Positions 44,778 through 54,746 are shown, numbered from the stretch's first letter. The stretch is 64,000 nucleotides of DNA from Pseudonocardia abyssalis (GCF_019263705.2 NZ_JADQDK010000001.1:6076001-6140000), one strand, 5' to 3'. Made by a program: numbers and translations. Notes: generated by a model from the letters alone, not told the origin.

Positions 44778-45886
44778 GGCGCCGGGGTGGTTGTGCCGCG
44801 TGGCGAGGGGGCGGGTGGCATGGGGAACGGGGCGGGGAGCCGGTGGGGTCCGGTGCCGCTGTCGGTCATGCCGGTGGGGCCTGCCTGCACGGGGGCTGCG
44901 TCGAGGGGATCTGGGCCGTTGGGGTGGGGGCCGTCGAGGTGGGGCCAGGCGTCGGGGAGGCGGTGCAGGGGCAGGCGGGCGCCGTCCCGGCCGGTGCCGG
45001 TGGCGTGCAGGGGGAGCCAGACGGGGTCGGCCGGGCTGGGATTCGGCGCGTGGGGGTCGAGCAGCCCGGCGGCGGCGGTCGCGACAGGGACGGCGGTGGG
45101 CCGGTCGAGGTGGCGCCAGGCGCGGTGCAGGGCGGTGCGGGCCCCGGCCTCGCGGCGGGGGGTGGGGAGCCAGACGAGCAGCGGTGTGGTGATGCCGGTG
45201 GCGGCGGCGAGGGCGGCGTAGCCGGCGAGCTTCGCCGCGACCCGGCTCAGGGCCTCGGTGCCGAGGTCGAACTCGAGGAAGAACTCGATGCGGCGACCGC
45301 TGGTGGTCCAGCGGCCGTAGCCGTCTGGGCGGACGAGGTCGCCGAACAGGCGCGTGCACCGGGTCTCCGACCACCAGGTCTCCAGTGCCGTCGGCGCAGT
45401 TCCGGTGCTGTGACGGGCGGCGGAGACGAGGGAGGCGAACCATTCGGCGACGCCGATGGTGTGCGCGAGTTGCAGGCTGTGGGCGATGGCGAGGGTGCGG
45501 TCGTGGCGGTAGCCCAGCTCACGCGGTTCGAGGCCGTGCGTGGCGGCCAGGACCGCGGCTCCGGCGGGGGCGAGGACGTAGTGCATGGGGGCGCTGCCGA
45601 CGGTGGCGAAGGGCTGGAACCGGTCGACGACCGACCACTGGTGGAGCTCGCGGAGCCGCTGGCGTCCGGCCCGGAACGAGGGGAAGGCCATGCCGGTGAT
45701 CTGGGTGGCGGTCAGGACGCGGTGCTCGGCGAGCATGGCGACAATCCAGTGGTCGCGCGGGGTGAGCCGCCACGCGAGTGCGGCCTGGTGTTCGGCGCTG
45801 TCGCGGACGCGCCCGCCGGGCCGCGCGGTCGGGTGACTCGGGAGGACTCCACGCAAAGTTCGCTGTTGGATCGGGTTGGTGATCAT
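44774..45886 (-). CDS. Replication-relaxation family protein
   Basis: A 370-residue protein. The N-terminal half is a winged-helix region (LTPRDHWIVAMLAEHRVLTATQITGMAFPSF ... RLRELHQWSVVDRFQP), followed by a domain with EFFLEFDLGTEALSRVAAKLAGYAAL, the hallmark of the Replic_Relax family found in actinobacterial plasmids and ICEs. It sits between the coupling protein and the wall hydrolase. No other relaxase candidate is visible, so it may initiate transfer or replication, though the family's biochemistry is not settled. Confidence 0.78.
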   Translation of the reverse strand: MITNPIQQRTLRGVLPSHPTARPGGRVRDSAEHQAALAWRLTPRDHWIVAMLAEHRVLTATQITGMAFPSFRAGRQRLRELHQWSVVDRFQPFATVGSAPMHYVLAPAGAAVLAATHGLEPRELGYRHDRTLAIAHSLQLAHTIGVAEWFASLVSAARHSTGTAPTALETWWSETRCTRLFGDLVRPDGYGRWTTSGRRIEFFLEFDLGTEALSRVAAKLAGYAALAAATGITTPLLVWLPTPRREAGARTALHRAWRHLDRPTAVPVATAAAGLLDPHAPNPSPADPVWLPLHATGTGRDGARLPLHRLPDAWPHLDGPHPNGPDPLDAAPVQAGPTGMTDSGTGPHRLPAPFPMPPAPSPRGTTTPAP

Positions 45887-45922
45887 CGTGCGGCCTTCCG
45901 TTCCGTAGGTGGTGGTGCCGGG

Positions 45923-48595
45923 TCAGCCACGGCGGCGCGGGTCGACCGCGTCCGTCGTGGGCCGGTCCGGCGGGGCAGCAGTGGTCGCCGTCGCGCGGCC
46001 GTTCGCGGCCCGTTCGCGGGCGGCATGGGCGCGCGCCGCGTCGGCCGTCCGGGCCGCGGCCCGGATCTCGCGGGACCGGCCGGGCACCGGTGCCGGGAGG
46101 GGCCGGGTGCGCAGCGTGAACGCGGGGGCCTGCTCGCCGTGCAGGACGAGGCGGGCGGCGGCGTGGTAGGCGCCGAGGTGGGTCAGGTCGTGGTCGGTCA
46201 GGTGCGGGGCGGTGTGGCGGGCGAGGTCGCGGGCGTCCTCCGGGCCGGCGTTGAAGTAGATCTTCGAGCGGGCGTTGGTCGAGAAGCCCTCGCGCAGCTC
46301 GCGGGGGAGCTGTCCGAGGTGCTGGTGGGCGAGGGTCATGGCAACGCGGAACCCGCGGGCCTCGGCGAGCATGTCCTCGATGGGGTAGGGCAGGTTGAGG
46401 AAGTTGTGGCACTCGTCGATGACGAGCGAGGCGTCGGCGCGGTCGCGTTGGGGGGTGCGGGCGCGGGCGGTGGTGGCCTGCCAGGCGGCGGCGACGGCAA
46501 GCGACCCGACCAGGCGAGTGGTCTCCTCGCCGAGCGAGCCCTTGGGGATACGGACGAGGCAGATGCCGCCGTCGAGAACGGTGGTCATGTCGATGGTGGA
46601 GGGCCCGGCGGCGATGGCCTCGCGGACGAAGGGGCGCAGCAGGAACGCACGGAGCTTGTTGAGCAGTGGCGCGACGACCTGGGCGCGGGAGGCGTCGGAC
46701 AGTTGGGTGTACCAGTCCCAGAACCCGGCCAGGACGGGGTCGGTGACCGCGGCGGTGAGCCGTTCCCGGCGGGCGGGGTCGGCGAGCAGGCCGGGGAGCT
46801 GGGCGAGCGTCGGGGTGTCGGGCTGCAGAGCCAGGGTGAGGCAGGCGGCGCGCATGACGTCGTCGGTGCGGGGTCCCCAGTAGGCGGCGTAGACCCGCCG
46901 GAACACCGACACGAGGTTGTCCACGGCCAGGTCGCTCGCCGGGGTGCCGGGTCCGGTGCTGGTGGTGTCGAGGGGGTTGAGGCAGGGCGGGCGGGAGCGG
47001 GCGTCGGCGTCGAGGAGCACGACGCGGTCGGCGCAGCGCCGGGGTAGCCGGGACAGGACGTCGGTGACGAGGTCGCCCTTGGGGTCGACGAGCAGGATCC
47101 CGCGGCCGGCGTCGGCGTCGGCGAGGATCATGTTGCCGAGCAGGGTCGACTTGCCCGAGCCGGTGGCGCCGATGACGTGCAGGTGCTGCCGGGCGTCGGG
47201 CACGAGCAACGCGACCGGACGTTCGTGCCCGGTGTCGGTGGTCCCGAGAGGCTTGGCGTCCGGGCTCGGGGTGGCGATGCCCGGCGGAGGGGCGACGGCG
47301 CGGGCTCCGGCGCGGAGCAGGCCGGGTACGTGGTCGTCGGTGGGCAGGTGCGCGAGGGCGGCGAGCTCGCGCACCGACAGCACGTCGCCGTCACGCCCCC
47401 ACGGTCCCCTTCCCCATAGGCGCGGCCGGCGGGTGAGGCGGCGCGCGGCGAGGGCGTCCGCGGGGTGCCGCAGCCGGTGGCGGCCGTAGCGGTTGTGCTC
47501 GGTGTAGGAGGCGAACGAGGCGGCCAGCGCGTGGGCGCGGCCGCGTACGAGGTCGTGCGCCTTCGCTACCGGATCGTCCTCGGAGTGCTTCCGCGCCAGG
47601 TCGACAGGCAGGTCGATCGCGGCGGCGTAACGGACGACGGTCTCGTACTGGGAGCCACGCTGCTTCTCGACCACCGCCCGGGCCTGGGCCGACAGGTCGA
47701 GTGCGGTCTGCCGGTCCTGGCCCGGCCCGCTACGCGCTCCCCTCACCGGGGGAGCGCCAGTGCGGCGGGCAGGGCGCAGGGGGCGCGGGGTGACCAGGTC
47801 GAGAATCTCGGACAGCACCCCGGCCAGGAGACCGGCGGGTGATCCGTTCGTGCCATGCAGGTGTCGGGCGCTGCGCCGGGCTCGAGCCGCGCGGCGTCCG
47901 GTGACCGGGCGGGCGATCACCTGGACGCAGGCGGTCTCGTGGTGCCCGAGTCCGACGGCGGCGCCGAGCAGGGCGCGGACCGGGTCGGCGTCGAACCGGG
48001 TCCGCAGCGGTAGGGCCTCGGGGCGGGCGAGGCGCAGCTCGCCGCCGGTGACCACCCGCCGTCGCCCGGGCTCGACGGCCGGCAGGGGCGCGGCGGCGGG
48101 TTCGGTGCGGCTGTGCGATCCGGGCCAGGCCGCCTCGACGGCCCGCTCGACCAGTCCGGGTGGGACGGCGCCGGGCACCCACAGCCGGATCGTTGCCCCG
48201 GTGCTGGTGAAGACGTACTCGTAGACCAGGTGCGGCTGGCCGGCGAGCAGGCGACGCCAGGTCGGGCGGAGCAGGCCGACCAGGTTCGCCCACAGGGCCT
48301 CGCCGCCGGCCGGGTCGACCGTGGGCGGGGCGAGCACGGTGACCTGCCGGGCGTCGGCGAGGAGCCGGTCGTCGCGGCGGCGCGTGAACCGCCGCCACCC
48401 GAGCGCGGTCACCGTGCCGACGACCGCGAGGAGCACCAGCGTGATCGGCCAGTGCGTGACGAGCACGGACACGACCGGCCCGAGCGTGTCGGCGAACCAC
48501 CGCCCGAGCGTGTCACTCGGGTCACGCAGGAGGTCGCCGAGCGGGCCGCCGACGGGGGTCGTTCGCGAGGTTGTGACAAGAGTGGGCGTGGGCAC
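45923..48595 (-). CDS. VirD4/TraG-like coupling ATPase
   Basis: An 890-residue protein. One N-terminal membrane helix (PITLVLLAVVGTVTALGW, about 49-66) precedes a domain with no clear match, then the ATPase core: Walker A IGATGSGKSTLLGN (about 474-487), the segment DPKGDLVTDVL, Walker B SLVIDECHNFL near 720, and ARGFRVAMTLAHQHLGQLP. It would recruit DNA-protein substrates and pump them into the channel. There is 36 bp to the next gene and 63 bp to VirB4 upstream. Confidence 0.87.
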   Translation of the reverse strand: MPTPTLVTTSRTTPVGGPLGDLLRDPSDTLGRWFADTLGPVVSVLVTHWPITLVLLAVVGTVTALGWRRFTRRRDDRLLADARQVTVLAPPTVDPAGGEALWANLVGLLRPTWRRLLAGQPHLVYEYVFTSTGATIRLWVPGAVPPGLVERAVEAAWPGSHSRTEPAAAPLPAVEPGRRRVVTGGELRLARPEALPLRTRFDADPVRALLGAAVGLGHHETACVQVIARPVTGRRAARARRSARHLHGTNGSPAGLLAGVLSEILDLVTPRPLRPARRTGAPPVRGARSGPGQDRQTALDLSAQARAVVEKQRGSQYETVVRYAAAIDLPVDLARKHSEDDPVAKAHDLVRGRAHALAASFASYTEHNRYGRHRLRHPADALAARRLTRRPRLWGRGPWGRDGDVLSVRELAALAHLPTDDHVPGLLRAGARAVAPPPGIATPSPDAKPLGTTDTGHERPVALLVPDARQHLHVIGATGSGKSTLLGNMILADADAGRGILLVDPKGDLVTDVLSRLPRRCADRVVLLDADARSRPPCLNPLDTTSTGPGTPASDLAVDNLVSVFRRVYAAYWGPRTDDVMRAACLTLALQPDTPTLAQLPGLLADPARRERLTAAVTDPVLAGFWDWYTQLSDASRAQVVAPLLNKLRAFLLRPFVREAIAAGPSTIDMTTVLDGGICLVRIPKGSLGEETTRLVGSLAVAAAWQATTARARTPQRDRADASLVIDECHNFLNLPYPIEDMLAEARGFRVAMTLAHQHLGQLPRELREGFSTNARSKIYFNAGPEDARDLARHTAPHLTDHDLTHLGAYHAAARLVLHGEQAPAFTLRTRPLPAPVPGRSREIRAAARTADAARAHAARERAANGRATATTAAPPDRPTTDAVDPRRRG

Positions 48596-48658
48596 GGCAT
48601 GGCCTCCGGGCCGAGTGGGGTGATGGGGGTTGGTCCAGCTGGATCGGCTCGGCCGGGG

Positions 48659-50605
48659 TCAGGACGGGTCGAGGACGACGTAGGCGGAGTCGCGTTCGCG
48701 GCGTCGCCGATCCGGAGGTCGAGACTTGTCGAGGTCGATCCAGCCGTCTCCGTCGCCGCCCGGCGCGGTGTCCTCCTCGTCGTCACCGCGGCCTGCGTCG
48801 ATGTCCTGCCCAGCGAGGTTCTGCGCTGCGAGCTGGGCCGGGCTGGACGTGCAGAGCGTGTCCTCCAGCTCGGAGGCGACGCCCTGGAACGCGACGCGGG
48901 TGGTGCCCGTGGACAGCAGTCCCTGGCCGCGGTCGGCGGAGAGCAGGAACTGGCGTTCCCCGGCGGAGAGGTCGAACACACGGGTGACCTCGTCGATGGC
49001 CTGGGTGGACTGGCGGAGCAGTACCTGGGTGGCGGCGTTCGCGACGACCGCACGGCCGAGGTCGGTGCCCAGGACGTCGGCGGTGTCCTGGGTGGCGACG
49101 GTCAGCCCGGCCCAGTGCTTGCGCGACGCCTTGGCCATCCGGAAGAGGAACTCGGCCCCGGCGCGGTCCTGCATCAGCAGCCACGCCTCGTCGACGACGA
49201 CGAGGCGTGGGCGGCGCAGGGCGGGGTTGGTGACGTGGCGCCAGATCGCGTCGAGGGTGAGCAGGGTGCCGGTGGCCTTGAGCTCGTCGGGCAGGTCGCG
49301 CAGGCTGAACACGACGAGGTGGCCCTCGGGGCGGGTGGTGGTCGGGCCGTCGAAGAGCCGGTTGAAGCTGCCGTCGACGAAGGGGTGCAGCCGGTCGGCC
49401 AGTTCCCTCGCGGCGGCGGGTCCGTCCGGGTCGGCGAGGGTGTCGCGCAGGTCGCGCAGCAGCGGAGCGGGCCTCGTCCACGTGCCGGGGTCGTCGGCAA
49501 CGATGCCGGCGGCGGTGTAGGTGGCGGTGATCGCGCGGTCGAGCGCCGCTCTCGCGCTCGGGTCGGGGCGCTCGCCGAGCAGCACCGCTACCGCGGTGTG
49601 CAGGAACAGGCTGCGCCGGGCGAAGGCGTCGCGCGGGGCGTGGCGGCGCCCGTCGGGGCCGGTGTGGATCGGGAGGTCGAAGGGGTTGAGCCGGATCCCG
49701 GGCGCGCCGAGATCGATCCGGGTGCCGCCGACGGCGTCGGACAGGCGGGTGTACTCGTCCTCCGGGTCAATGACGACGGTCTCGACGCCGCGGTGCAGCG
49801 ACCGCAGCAGTTCCAGCTTGACCAGGTAGGACTTGCCCGCGCCGGACCGTCCGAGGACGACGGCGTTGTGGTTGTGCATGTGGGCGGCGAAGCGGTCGAC
49901 GTGCACGAGACCCTGGGAGCCGAGGTTGTAGCCGTAGAGCACCCCGTCCGCGACGGCGGCGCTCGCGGGGTCGGGCGCGGGCAGGTCCGGGCTGGTGAAC
50001 GGGAACGCCGCGGACAGCGCCGAGGTGTCGAAGGTGCGGCGCATCCCCACCGGGTCGAGCCCCATCGGGAGGGTGGTGACCCAGCCCTGCAGGGCGCGGA
50101 AGGTGATGTGGCGGGCGTCGAGAAGCAGGCTCGCGCACAGCGCGCGGACCGCGGCTACCTCGTCGGCCAGCTCCGTGGCGCCTGCGGCGTGCACGGTGAG
50201 GTAGAGCCCGACCCGGAACAGGCGGCCCTCGCCGCGGGCGACCCGGCTCGACAGGTCGTAGGCGTCCTCCGTGGCCGCCTCGACGTGCGGGTCGTGCAGC
50301 CGGCCGTGCTCGGCGGTGGAGCGCCGGCCACTCTCGAGCTTCGCGAGCTGGGAGCGCAGCCTGCTCGCAGCGGTGACCGGGTCGACGGGTTCGACGTGCA
50401 CGGCGACGTCGATCCGGCCGGGGTGGGTGAGCAGCGGGTCGAGCCAGCCGGGGTGCACCTCGCGGGGGAACCCGACGACTGCCAGCGACGCGACGTGCTC
50501 GCCGTCGCCGATCTCCAGGTGTCGGGTGCCGACGGTGAGGGTGTCGGGCACGAACACGGACGCCGCCGTGCCCGCCGTGCGCGGCCTGCGCCGGTCCCGC
50601 CTCAT
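48659..50605 (-). CDS. VirB4-like conjugation ATPase
   Basis: A 648-residue ATPase of the TraE/VirB4 family. The N-terminal half includes the conserved VGFPREVHPGWLDPLL and GLYLTVHAAG strands. Walker A VLGRSGAGKSYLVKLEL is near residue 250, Walker B RLVVVDEAWLLMQ near 467, and TVATQDTADVL after it. It energises assembly of the type IV channel. The ATG at 50605 overlaps the PrgI stop (ATGA). A short acidic C-terminal tail (GRGDDEEDTAPGGDGDGW) is present. Confidence 0.9.
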   Translation of the reverse strand: MRRDRRRPRTAGTAASVFVPDTLTVGTRHLEIGDGEHVASLAVVGFPREVHPGWLDPLLTHPGRIDVAVHVEPVDPVTAASRLRSQLAKLESGRRSTAEHGRLHDPHVEAATEDAYDLSSRVARGEGRLFRVGLYLTVHAAGATELADEVAAVRALCASLLLDARHITFRALQGWVTTLPMGLDPVGMRRTFDTSALSAAFPFTSPDLPAPDPASAAVADGVLYGYNLGSQGLVHVDRFAAHMHNHNAVVLGRSGAGKSYLVKLELLRSLHRGVETVVIDPEDEYTRLSDAVGGTRIDLGAPGIRLNPFDLPIHTGPDGRRHAPRDAFARRSLFLHTAVAVLLGERPDPSARAALDRAITATYTAAGIVADDPGTWTRPAPLLRDLRDTLADPDGPAAARELADRLHPFVDGSFNRLFDGPTTTRPEGHLVVFSLRDLPDELKATGTLLTLDAIWRHVTNPALRRPRLVVVDEAWLLMQDRAGAEFLFRMAKASRKHWAGLTVATQDTADVLGTDLGRAVVANAATQVLLRQSTQAIDEVTRVFDLSAGERQFLLSADRGQGLLSTGTTRVAFQGVASELEDTLCTSSPAQLAAQNLAGQDIDAGRGDDEEDTAPGGDGDGWIDLDKSRPPDRRRRERDSAYVVLDPS

Positions 50606-51981
50606 CGCTGCCCTCCGCGGGCGAGAGGCGCGTGACGCCGACGACTCCGATCCCGTTTCAGCGCCTCGGGTTCGGGGGCTGTTCGCCTCGCCCGTCCGCC
50701 CCGGGCCGCCGCGTTCGGCGAAGCACCGGCTCCCCCGTCCCACGCGACGTCGTCCGCGTCGTCGGGCCAGTCCTCGTACTCCCAGTCCTCGTCGTCGTCC
50801 GGTGCGGTGGGTTCGGGGTCGTCCCAGTCGCCGTACCCCTGGTCGGTGTCGTAGCCGTCGTCCGGGTCGTCGCCCTCCCAGTAGGTCGGACCGGGCGCGG
50901 CGTGGACGACCTCGTCGGTTCCGGCACGTCGCGGTGTCGGTGGGAGGAGCGGGTCGGGGTTGCACGTGGCGGCGAGCACTGCGGTGGTGCGGGCGGCGTC
51001 GAGCGGGGTGACGGTGATCCCGGCCGGGGCGAGCAGCTCCATCGCCTCGCCCAGCCGCCGGACGAGGCGGGCCTCGGCGGCCCGGCGCGCGCCACTACCG
51101 GGCGGGCGCGCGGGGTGGCGCCTGCCGGTCAGCGACGCCAGACCGGCACGAGCCGCCGCCAGCGGTGAGGGCCCACCGAGCCCGTCCACCGGTCCAACGG
51201 GGCCGAGCGGTTCCCGCAGTATGAGCAGCACTTGGCGGCGCAGGAGCACGGCGTGCCCGCCGAGACGGGTGAGGTAGTCGGCGTGCTCGCGCGCTGCGGC
51301 CCGCAGCGCCGGGTGTGGCAGATCGGCGGCGCGGGTGCGCAGGTCGGCGACCTGCCCGGTGAGATCGAGCGGTTGCGCCCGGACGAGGACCTGTACCGGC
51401 GCAGTCAGGCTGTGCAGGTAGCGGCCGAAGACGGCGACGAGGGACTGCTGCTCGGCCGGGGTGCGCAGCGCGAAGTTGACCGTGGACGCGACCGCGACCG
51501 TGGCCAGCCCGTCGGTGCCGAGGTCAACCACCCCGACGTCGGTCCCGCTGTTCCCGGCGGTGACCGAGCGGGCGGGAAGACGCAGGACCCCTCGCCGTCC
51601 GCGGACGGCGGGCTCCTCGGCGGGACGGCCGCGGGCGTCGAGCCAGGCCGGGGCCCTTCCGTCATGACTGCCACCAGGTCCGGTGTCGACGTGGTGGGCG
51701 GTGCGGGTTCGGGGGGCGAGGCGGTGGCGGATCGCGGCAACGAACAGGCGGTCCATCGACACGCCGTCACGGCGCCCGAGCGCCAGGACCACCGCGGTCA
51801 CCGCGACCGGAACCGCGAGGGCGAGGAACGCCGCGGTCGGCACGGCGACCCGGGTCGCGTCCCAGGCCGCGTAGAGGACGAGGCCGGTCAGACCGAGGAT
51901 CGTGACCTGGCGGGCGGTGAACGAGCCGATCACACGGTCGGCCATGTCGACGTCGGCGGGGATCCGGACGGGCGATGTCAT
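50602..51981 (-). CDS. PrgI-family conjugation membrane protein
   Basis: A 459-residue protein. The N-terminus has the PrgI signature (RIPADVDMADRVIGSFTARQVTILGLTGLVLYAAW) with two membrane helices, like VirB3. A SCO6880-like soluble domain follows (VVDLGTDGLATVAVASTVNFALRTPAEQQSLVAVFGRYLHSL) and then a very acidic, Tyr/Trp-rich C-terminus (about 365-430). It is the VirB3-like component encoded next to VirB4. It overlaps both neighbouring genes by 4 bp. Confidence 0.8.
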   Translation of the reverse strand: MTSPVRIPADVDMADRVIGSFTARQVTILGLTGLVLYAAWDATRVAVPTAAFLALAVPVAVTAVVLALGRRDGVSMDRLFVAAIRHRLAPRTRTAHHVDTGPGGSHDGRAPAWLDARGRPAEEPAVRGRRGVLRLPARSVTAGNSGTDVGVVDLGTDGLATVAVASTVNFALRTPAEQQSLVAVFGRYLHSLTAPVQVLVRAQPLDLTGQVADLRTRAADLPHPALRAAAREHADYLTRLGGHAVLLRRQVLLILREPLGPVGPVDGLGGPSPLAAARAGLASLTGRRHPARPPGSGARRAAEARLVRRLGEAMELLAPAGITVTPLDAARTTAVLAATCNPDPLLPPTPRRAGTDEVVHAAPGPTYWEGDDPDDGYDTDQGYGDWDDPEPTAPDDDEDWEYEDWPDDADDVAWDGGAGASPNAAARGGRARRTAPEPEALKRDRSRRRHAPLARGGQR

Positions 51982-54359
51982 GACGTTCCTCCGGTGGGGT
52001 CTGCGGGTCGGGACCGGCGCGGGCGGCGGGCCGGGGGTGGTGTGCGGCGCGCGGGCGGGGTGGCGGAGGCGGGCGGTGGACCCGGCTCGTCGCGAGCCGG
52101 TGCGGCGGCTCCGGGTCGGGGAGCGGGGGTGGTGCCGGTCGCCCCGCCGCGGCGGCGGGCGGGTGGACGCGGCGCCGGAGCTGCTGGTGCTGGGGTTGCC
52201 GCTGGCCGGATCGGTGTGGGGAGGCCGATCGGGAGGCGTAGCTGCTGACCGCCTGATCGCGGGGCGGCCGGTCGCACCGGAGCCGGTGCCGGTGGCACTG
52301 CCGGTGTTGGGCTCGCAGTTGTTGCGGGGCGGCGGGGGACGCGGCGGAGGTCGTCGAGCGGGAGGGGGTACTGGCCGGCTCGGTCGGGACGGTTGTCCCG
52401 GTAGGGGTCGAAGGGAAGCTCGAGCTGTCGCGGTCGCGGGCCACTTGTCCGGCGCGGTGGCGCCGGTGGAGTCGGGGCCGGGGCACGGCGGACCCGGTGC
52501 ACGCCGTCGAGCGGAAGCGGGTACTGGCCGTCGCGGCCGGGCCGGTTGCCCTGGTAAGGGTCGAGTGGCAGCTCGAGCTGAACGCCCGATCGTCGTCGCC
52601 GTGGCGCGGGTCCCGGCGTTGCCGAGCTCCGATCCGGAGTTCCCGGTGGCGTGGACGGGGTGCGGGCTCGGCGAGGCACGTCGATGGGCAGGCGGTACTG
52701 GCCGTCGCGGCCGAGGACCGGCCGGTTCTCGGGCCAGTCCTCGCCGAGCGGCAGCGCGAGCTGCCGGCCCTGCCCGGCCCCGCCTGCCTGCGGTGCTGGC
52801 GGGGTGTCGCCGCTCGGACGGCGGGCGGCGCGGACCCGGCGCAGCCCGCTCAGCGGGAGCATGTACTGGCCTTCGGAGTCGGCGCGCACGTTCGCGTAGG
52901 CGTCGCCGGAACCGTCACCGGTCCCGCCTCCGCCCGCCCGGCCGCCGCGTCCCCGCCCGCCCCGGTTCGCCGCCGGGCCTCCGCCGCCCTTGCCGCCGCG
53001 GCCCGACAGCAGGCCGAAGGTCTTGTAGGCGATGAACCCGCGTACCAGCGACCCGATCAGCGACCGTCCCCCGCCCCCGCCGCGGATCGAGCCGAGCACC
53101 CAGAACGGGATCTTGTACAGCACATACATCAGCGCGCACGCGACGAGCAGGTTGACCAGCCCGTTCTCGGTCGTCCCGAACAGGGTGAACCCGCCGGGGG
53201 CCAGCAGCACCCGCATCGCTGTGATCAGCGTGAGGCTCTGCACGACCTGGATCGCCAGGCACCCGCCGAGCGCCTTCCACCACCAGTAGGCGATGTGCTC
53301 GGTCTGGGGCAGCGCGTGGAACATCAGCGCGAGCGGCGCGCCGGCGACGAGGATGACGGTGAGCGCGACGCGGATGACGTAGCCGACGAGCAGCGCGAGC
53401 AGCATCCCGATCAGGAACACCCCGACGAACAGCACGAAGATGCCGTCGTTGAGCGAGCCGAGGGTGATGTCGCGCAACGCCTGCCCCGCGTCCGCCGGGT
53501 CGACCCCGCCGGCCATGACCGCCCGGGACAGGCCGTTGGTGACCTCCACGGCGCGGGTCGCGACCCACAGGCTCAGCGCCCCGGCCAGGAAGCCGACCAC
53601 GATCCGCGGGGCGATCTCCTTGGCGGTGTAGCGGGTCTGCAGGCTCTCGAACGACATGATGACGATGGCGGCCACCAGGACGAGCAGGCCGTAGCAGGCG
53701 AGCAGGATCTGCCAGGAGTTGCTCCACAGCTCCGCGAGCCCGGGCAACGTGTCCAACTCAGGTGTGGTGAGCAGCGTGTTCGACAGCAGGTCCAGCAGCG
53801 GGTTGAGCGCCGCGGTCACCACGCCGCGGAAGAAGGCGTTGATCGCGTTGCTGACGCAGCCACCGAGGTCGGTGAACCCGCACGGCTCCTCCGCCGCCTC
53901 GGCGCCCGGAGCGGGACCGCCCACCGCGCCCGGGTCGACGCCGGGTGCGGGTACGTCGGGAAGGCACCCGAAGCCCTCGCACGGAGCTGGGACCGGATCG
54001 CCCGTCGGCGCAGGCGCCACGTCCGGGGGCAGGAAGGTCGGTACCGGTGCGGGGGTGGGGGCCAGGCACTCGACGACCGGCAGGCCGTCCTCACAGAACG
54101 GCACCGGTACCGGGGTGGTGTCCGGTGGTTGCGCGACGGCGTGCTGGGCCACTGGCGCGGGTTGGGAGGACCCGGTCGCCAGCCCGACGGCGCCGAGCAT
54201 GAAGACCGCAGCGAGCAGGATCGGTGCGCGCAGGAGCAGACGCCACCCCCTCGCGGCGTGCTCTGCTCGTCGCGATCGTCCGACGTCGGGCGACACGGTC
54301 GCGGATGCGGGTGATGCGGCTCGCCGGCAGGGTGTGGTCGGTGAGGTCGGGAGGGGCAT
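51978..54359 (-). CDS. VirB6/TrbL-like channel protein with C-terminal repeats
   Basis: A 793-residue protein. An N-terminal helix or signal is followed by a Pro-rich extracellular stretch with several cysteines. Six to eight membrane helices then span residues about 200-450 (ILLACYGLLVLVAAIVIMSF, IVVGFLAGALSLWVATR, FVLFVGVFLIGMLLALLVGYVI and others). The C-terminal 300 residues are cytoplasmic and repetitive: NRPxRDGQYxLPLDxxRRV units recur four times, each preceded by QLxLPxD. It is the polytopic core of the T4SS. The repeats are unusual for the family. Confidence 0.82.
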   Translation of the reverse strand: MPLPTSPTTPCRRAASPASATVSPDVGRSRRAEHAARGWRLLLRAPILLAAVFMLGAVGLATGSSQPAPVAQHAVAQPPDTTPVPVPFCEDGLPVVECLAPTPAPVPTFLPPDVAPAPTGDPVPAPCEGFGCLPDVPAPGVDPGAVGGPAPGAEAAEEPCGFTDLGGCVSNAINAFFRGVVTAALNPLLDLLSNTLLTTPELDTLPGLAELWSNSWQILLACYGLLVLVAAIVIMSFESLQTRYTAKEIAPRIVVGFLAGALSLWVATRAVEVTNGLSRAVMAGGVDPADAGQALRDITLGSLNDGIFVLFVGVFLIGMLLALLVGYVIRVALTVILVAGAPLALMFHALPQTEHIAYWWWKALGGCLAIQVVQSLTLITAMRVLLAPGGFTLFGTTENGLVNLLVACALMYVLYKIPFWVLGSIRGGGGGRSLIGSLVRGFIAYKTFGLLSGRGGKGGGGPAANRGGRGRGGRAGGGGTGDGSGDAYANVRADSEGQYMLPLSGLRRVRAARRPSGDTPPAPQAGGAGQGRQLALPLGEDWPENRPVLGRDGQYRLPIDVPRRARTPSTPPGTPDRSSATPGPAPRRRRSGVQLELPLDPYQGNRPGRDGQYPLPLDGVHRVRRAPAPTPPAPPRRTSGPRPRQLELPFDPYRDNRPDRAGQYPLPLDDLRRVPRRPATTASPTPAVPPAPAPVRPAAPRSGGQQLRLPIGLPTPIRPAATPAPAAPAPRPPARRRGGATGTTPAPRPGAAAPARDEPGPPPASATPPARRTPPPARRPRRSRPADPTGGTS
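52200..52900 (-). repeat. Tandem coding repeats in the VirB6-like tail
   Basis: On the plus strand GGTACTGGCCGTCGCGGCC and close variants occur at about 52516, 52692 and 52367, with a partial copy near 52862. This is the reverse complement of coding units for GRDGQYxLPL. The unit is about 150-175 bp with Pro/Ala-rich spacers. Confidence 0.7.
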
Positions 54360-54362
54360 CGG

Positions 54363-54746
54363 TCAGGCTCCGACGATGCCCTGCAGCACCGTGACGACCA
54401 GTGGTGCGAGGATCGCCAGGGCGTAACCGACGCACGCGCTGCGGAAGGCGACCTTGGCCTTCTCGATCTCCCCAGGATCGCCGCTGCCCAGGATGTAGCG
54501 GACCCCACCGATGGTCAGGAACACCGTGGCCAGCAACGCCAGGATCCCGACGACCCAGCCGCGCACGTTCTCCAGCACCTGCTCGACCGACTCGGCCTGA
54601 GCCAGCACCAGCACCCCGGCCTCGGCCGCGTTCGCTGCGGCGACTGTCGTGAGCAGGCTTACGGCGACGAGGGCGCCGACCACCAGCAGACGACGCACGC
54701 GGTGCCCTCCGCCGTGAGGAGGGCTGGTGTGTCGGTTCACGCGCAT
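54363..54746 (-). CDS. VirB2-like conjugative pilin
   Basis: A 127-residue protein with a signal sequence (LLVVGALVAVSLLTTVAAANAAEA) and two helices (GWVVGILALLATVFLTIGGVRYILGS and ACVGYALAILAPLVVTVLQGIV) linked by a short charged loop (GDPGEIEKAKVAF). This is the standard VirB2/TrbC-like pilin plan in Gram-positive T4SS. It ends 3 bp before the VirB6-like gene and overlaps the upstream gene by 10 bp. Confidence 0.83.
   Translation of the reverse strand: MRVNRHTSPPHGGGHRVRRLLVVGALVAVSLLTTVAAANAAEAGVLVLAQAESVEQVLENVRGWVVGILALLATVFLTIGGVRYILGSGDPGEIEKAKVAFRSACVGYALAILAPLVVTVLQGIVGA

Noticed and set aside
44843..50635. Two very long plus-strand frames (734 and 840 residues)
   Set aside because: They are antisense to the replication-relaxation, VirD4 and VirB4 genes and show no recognisable protein sequence; long antisense frames are common at this GC content.
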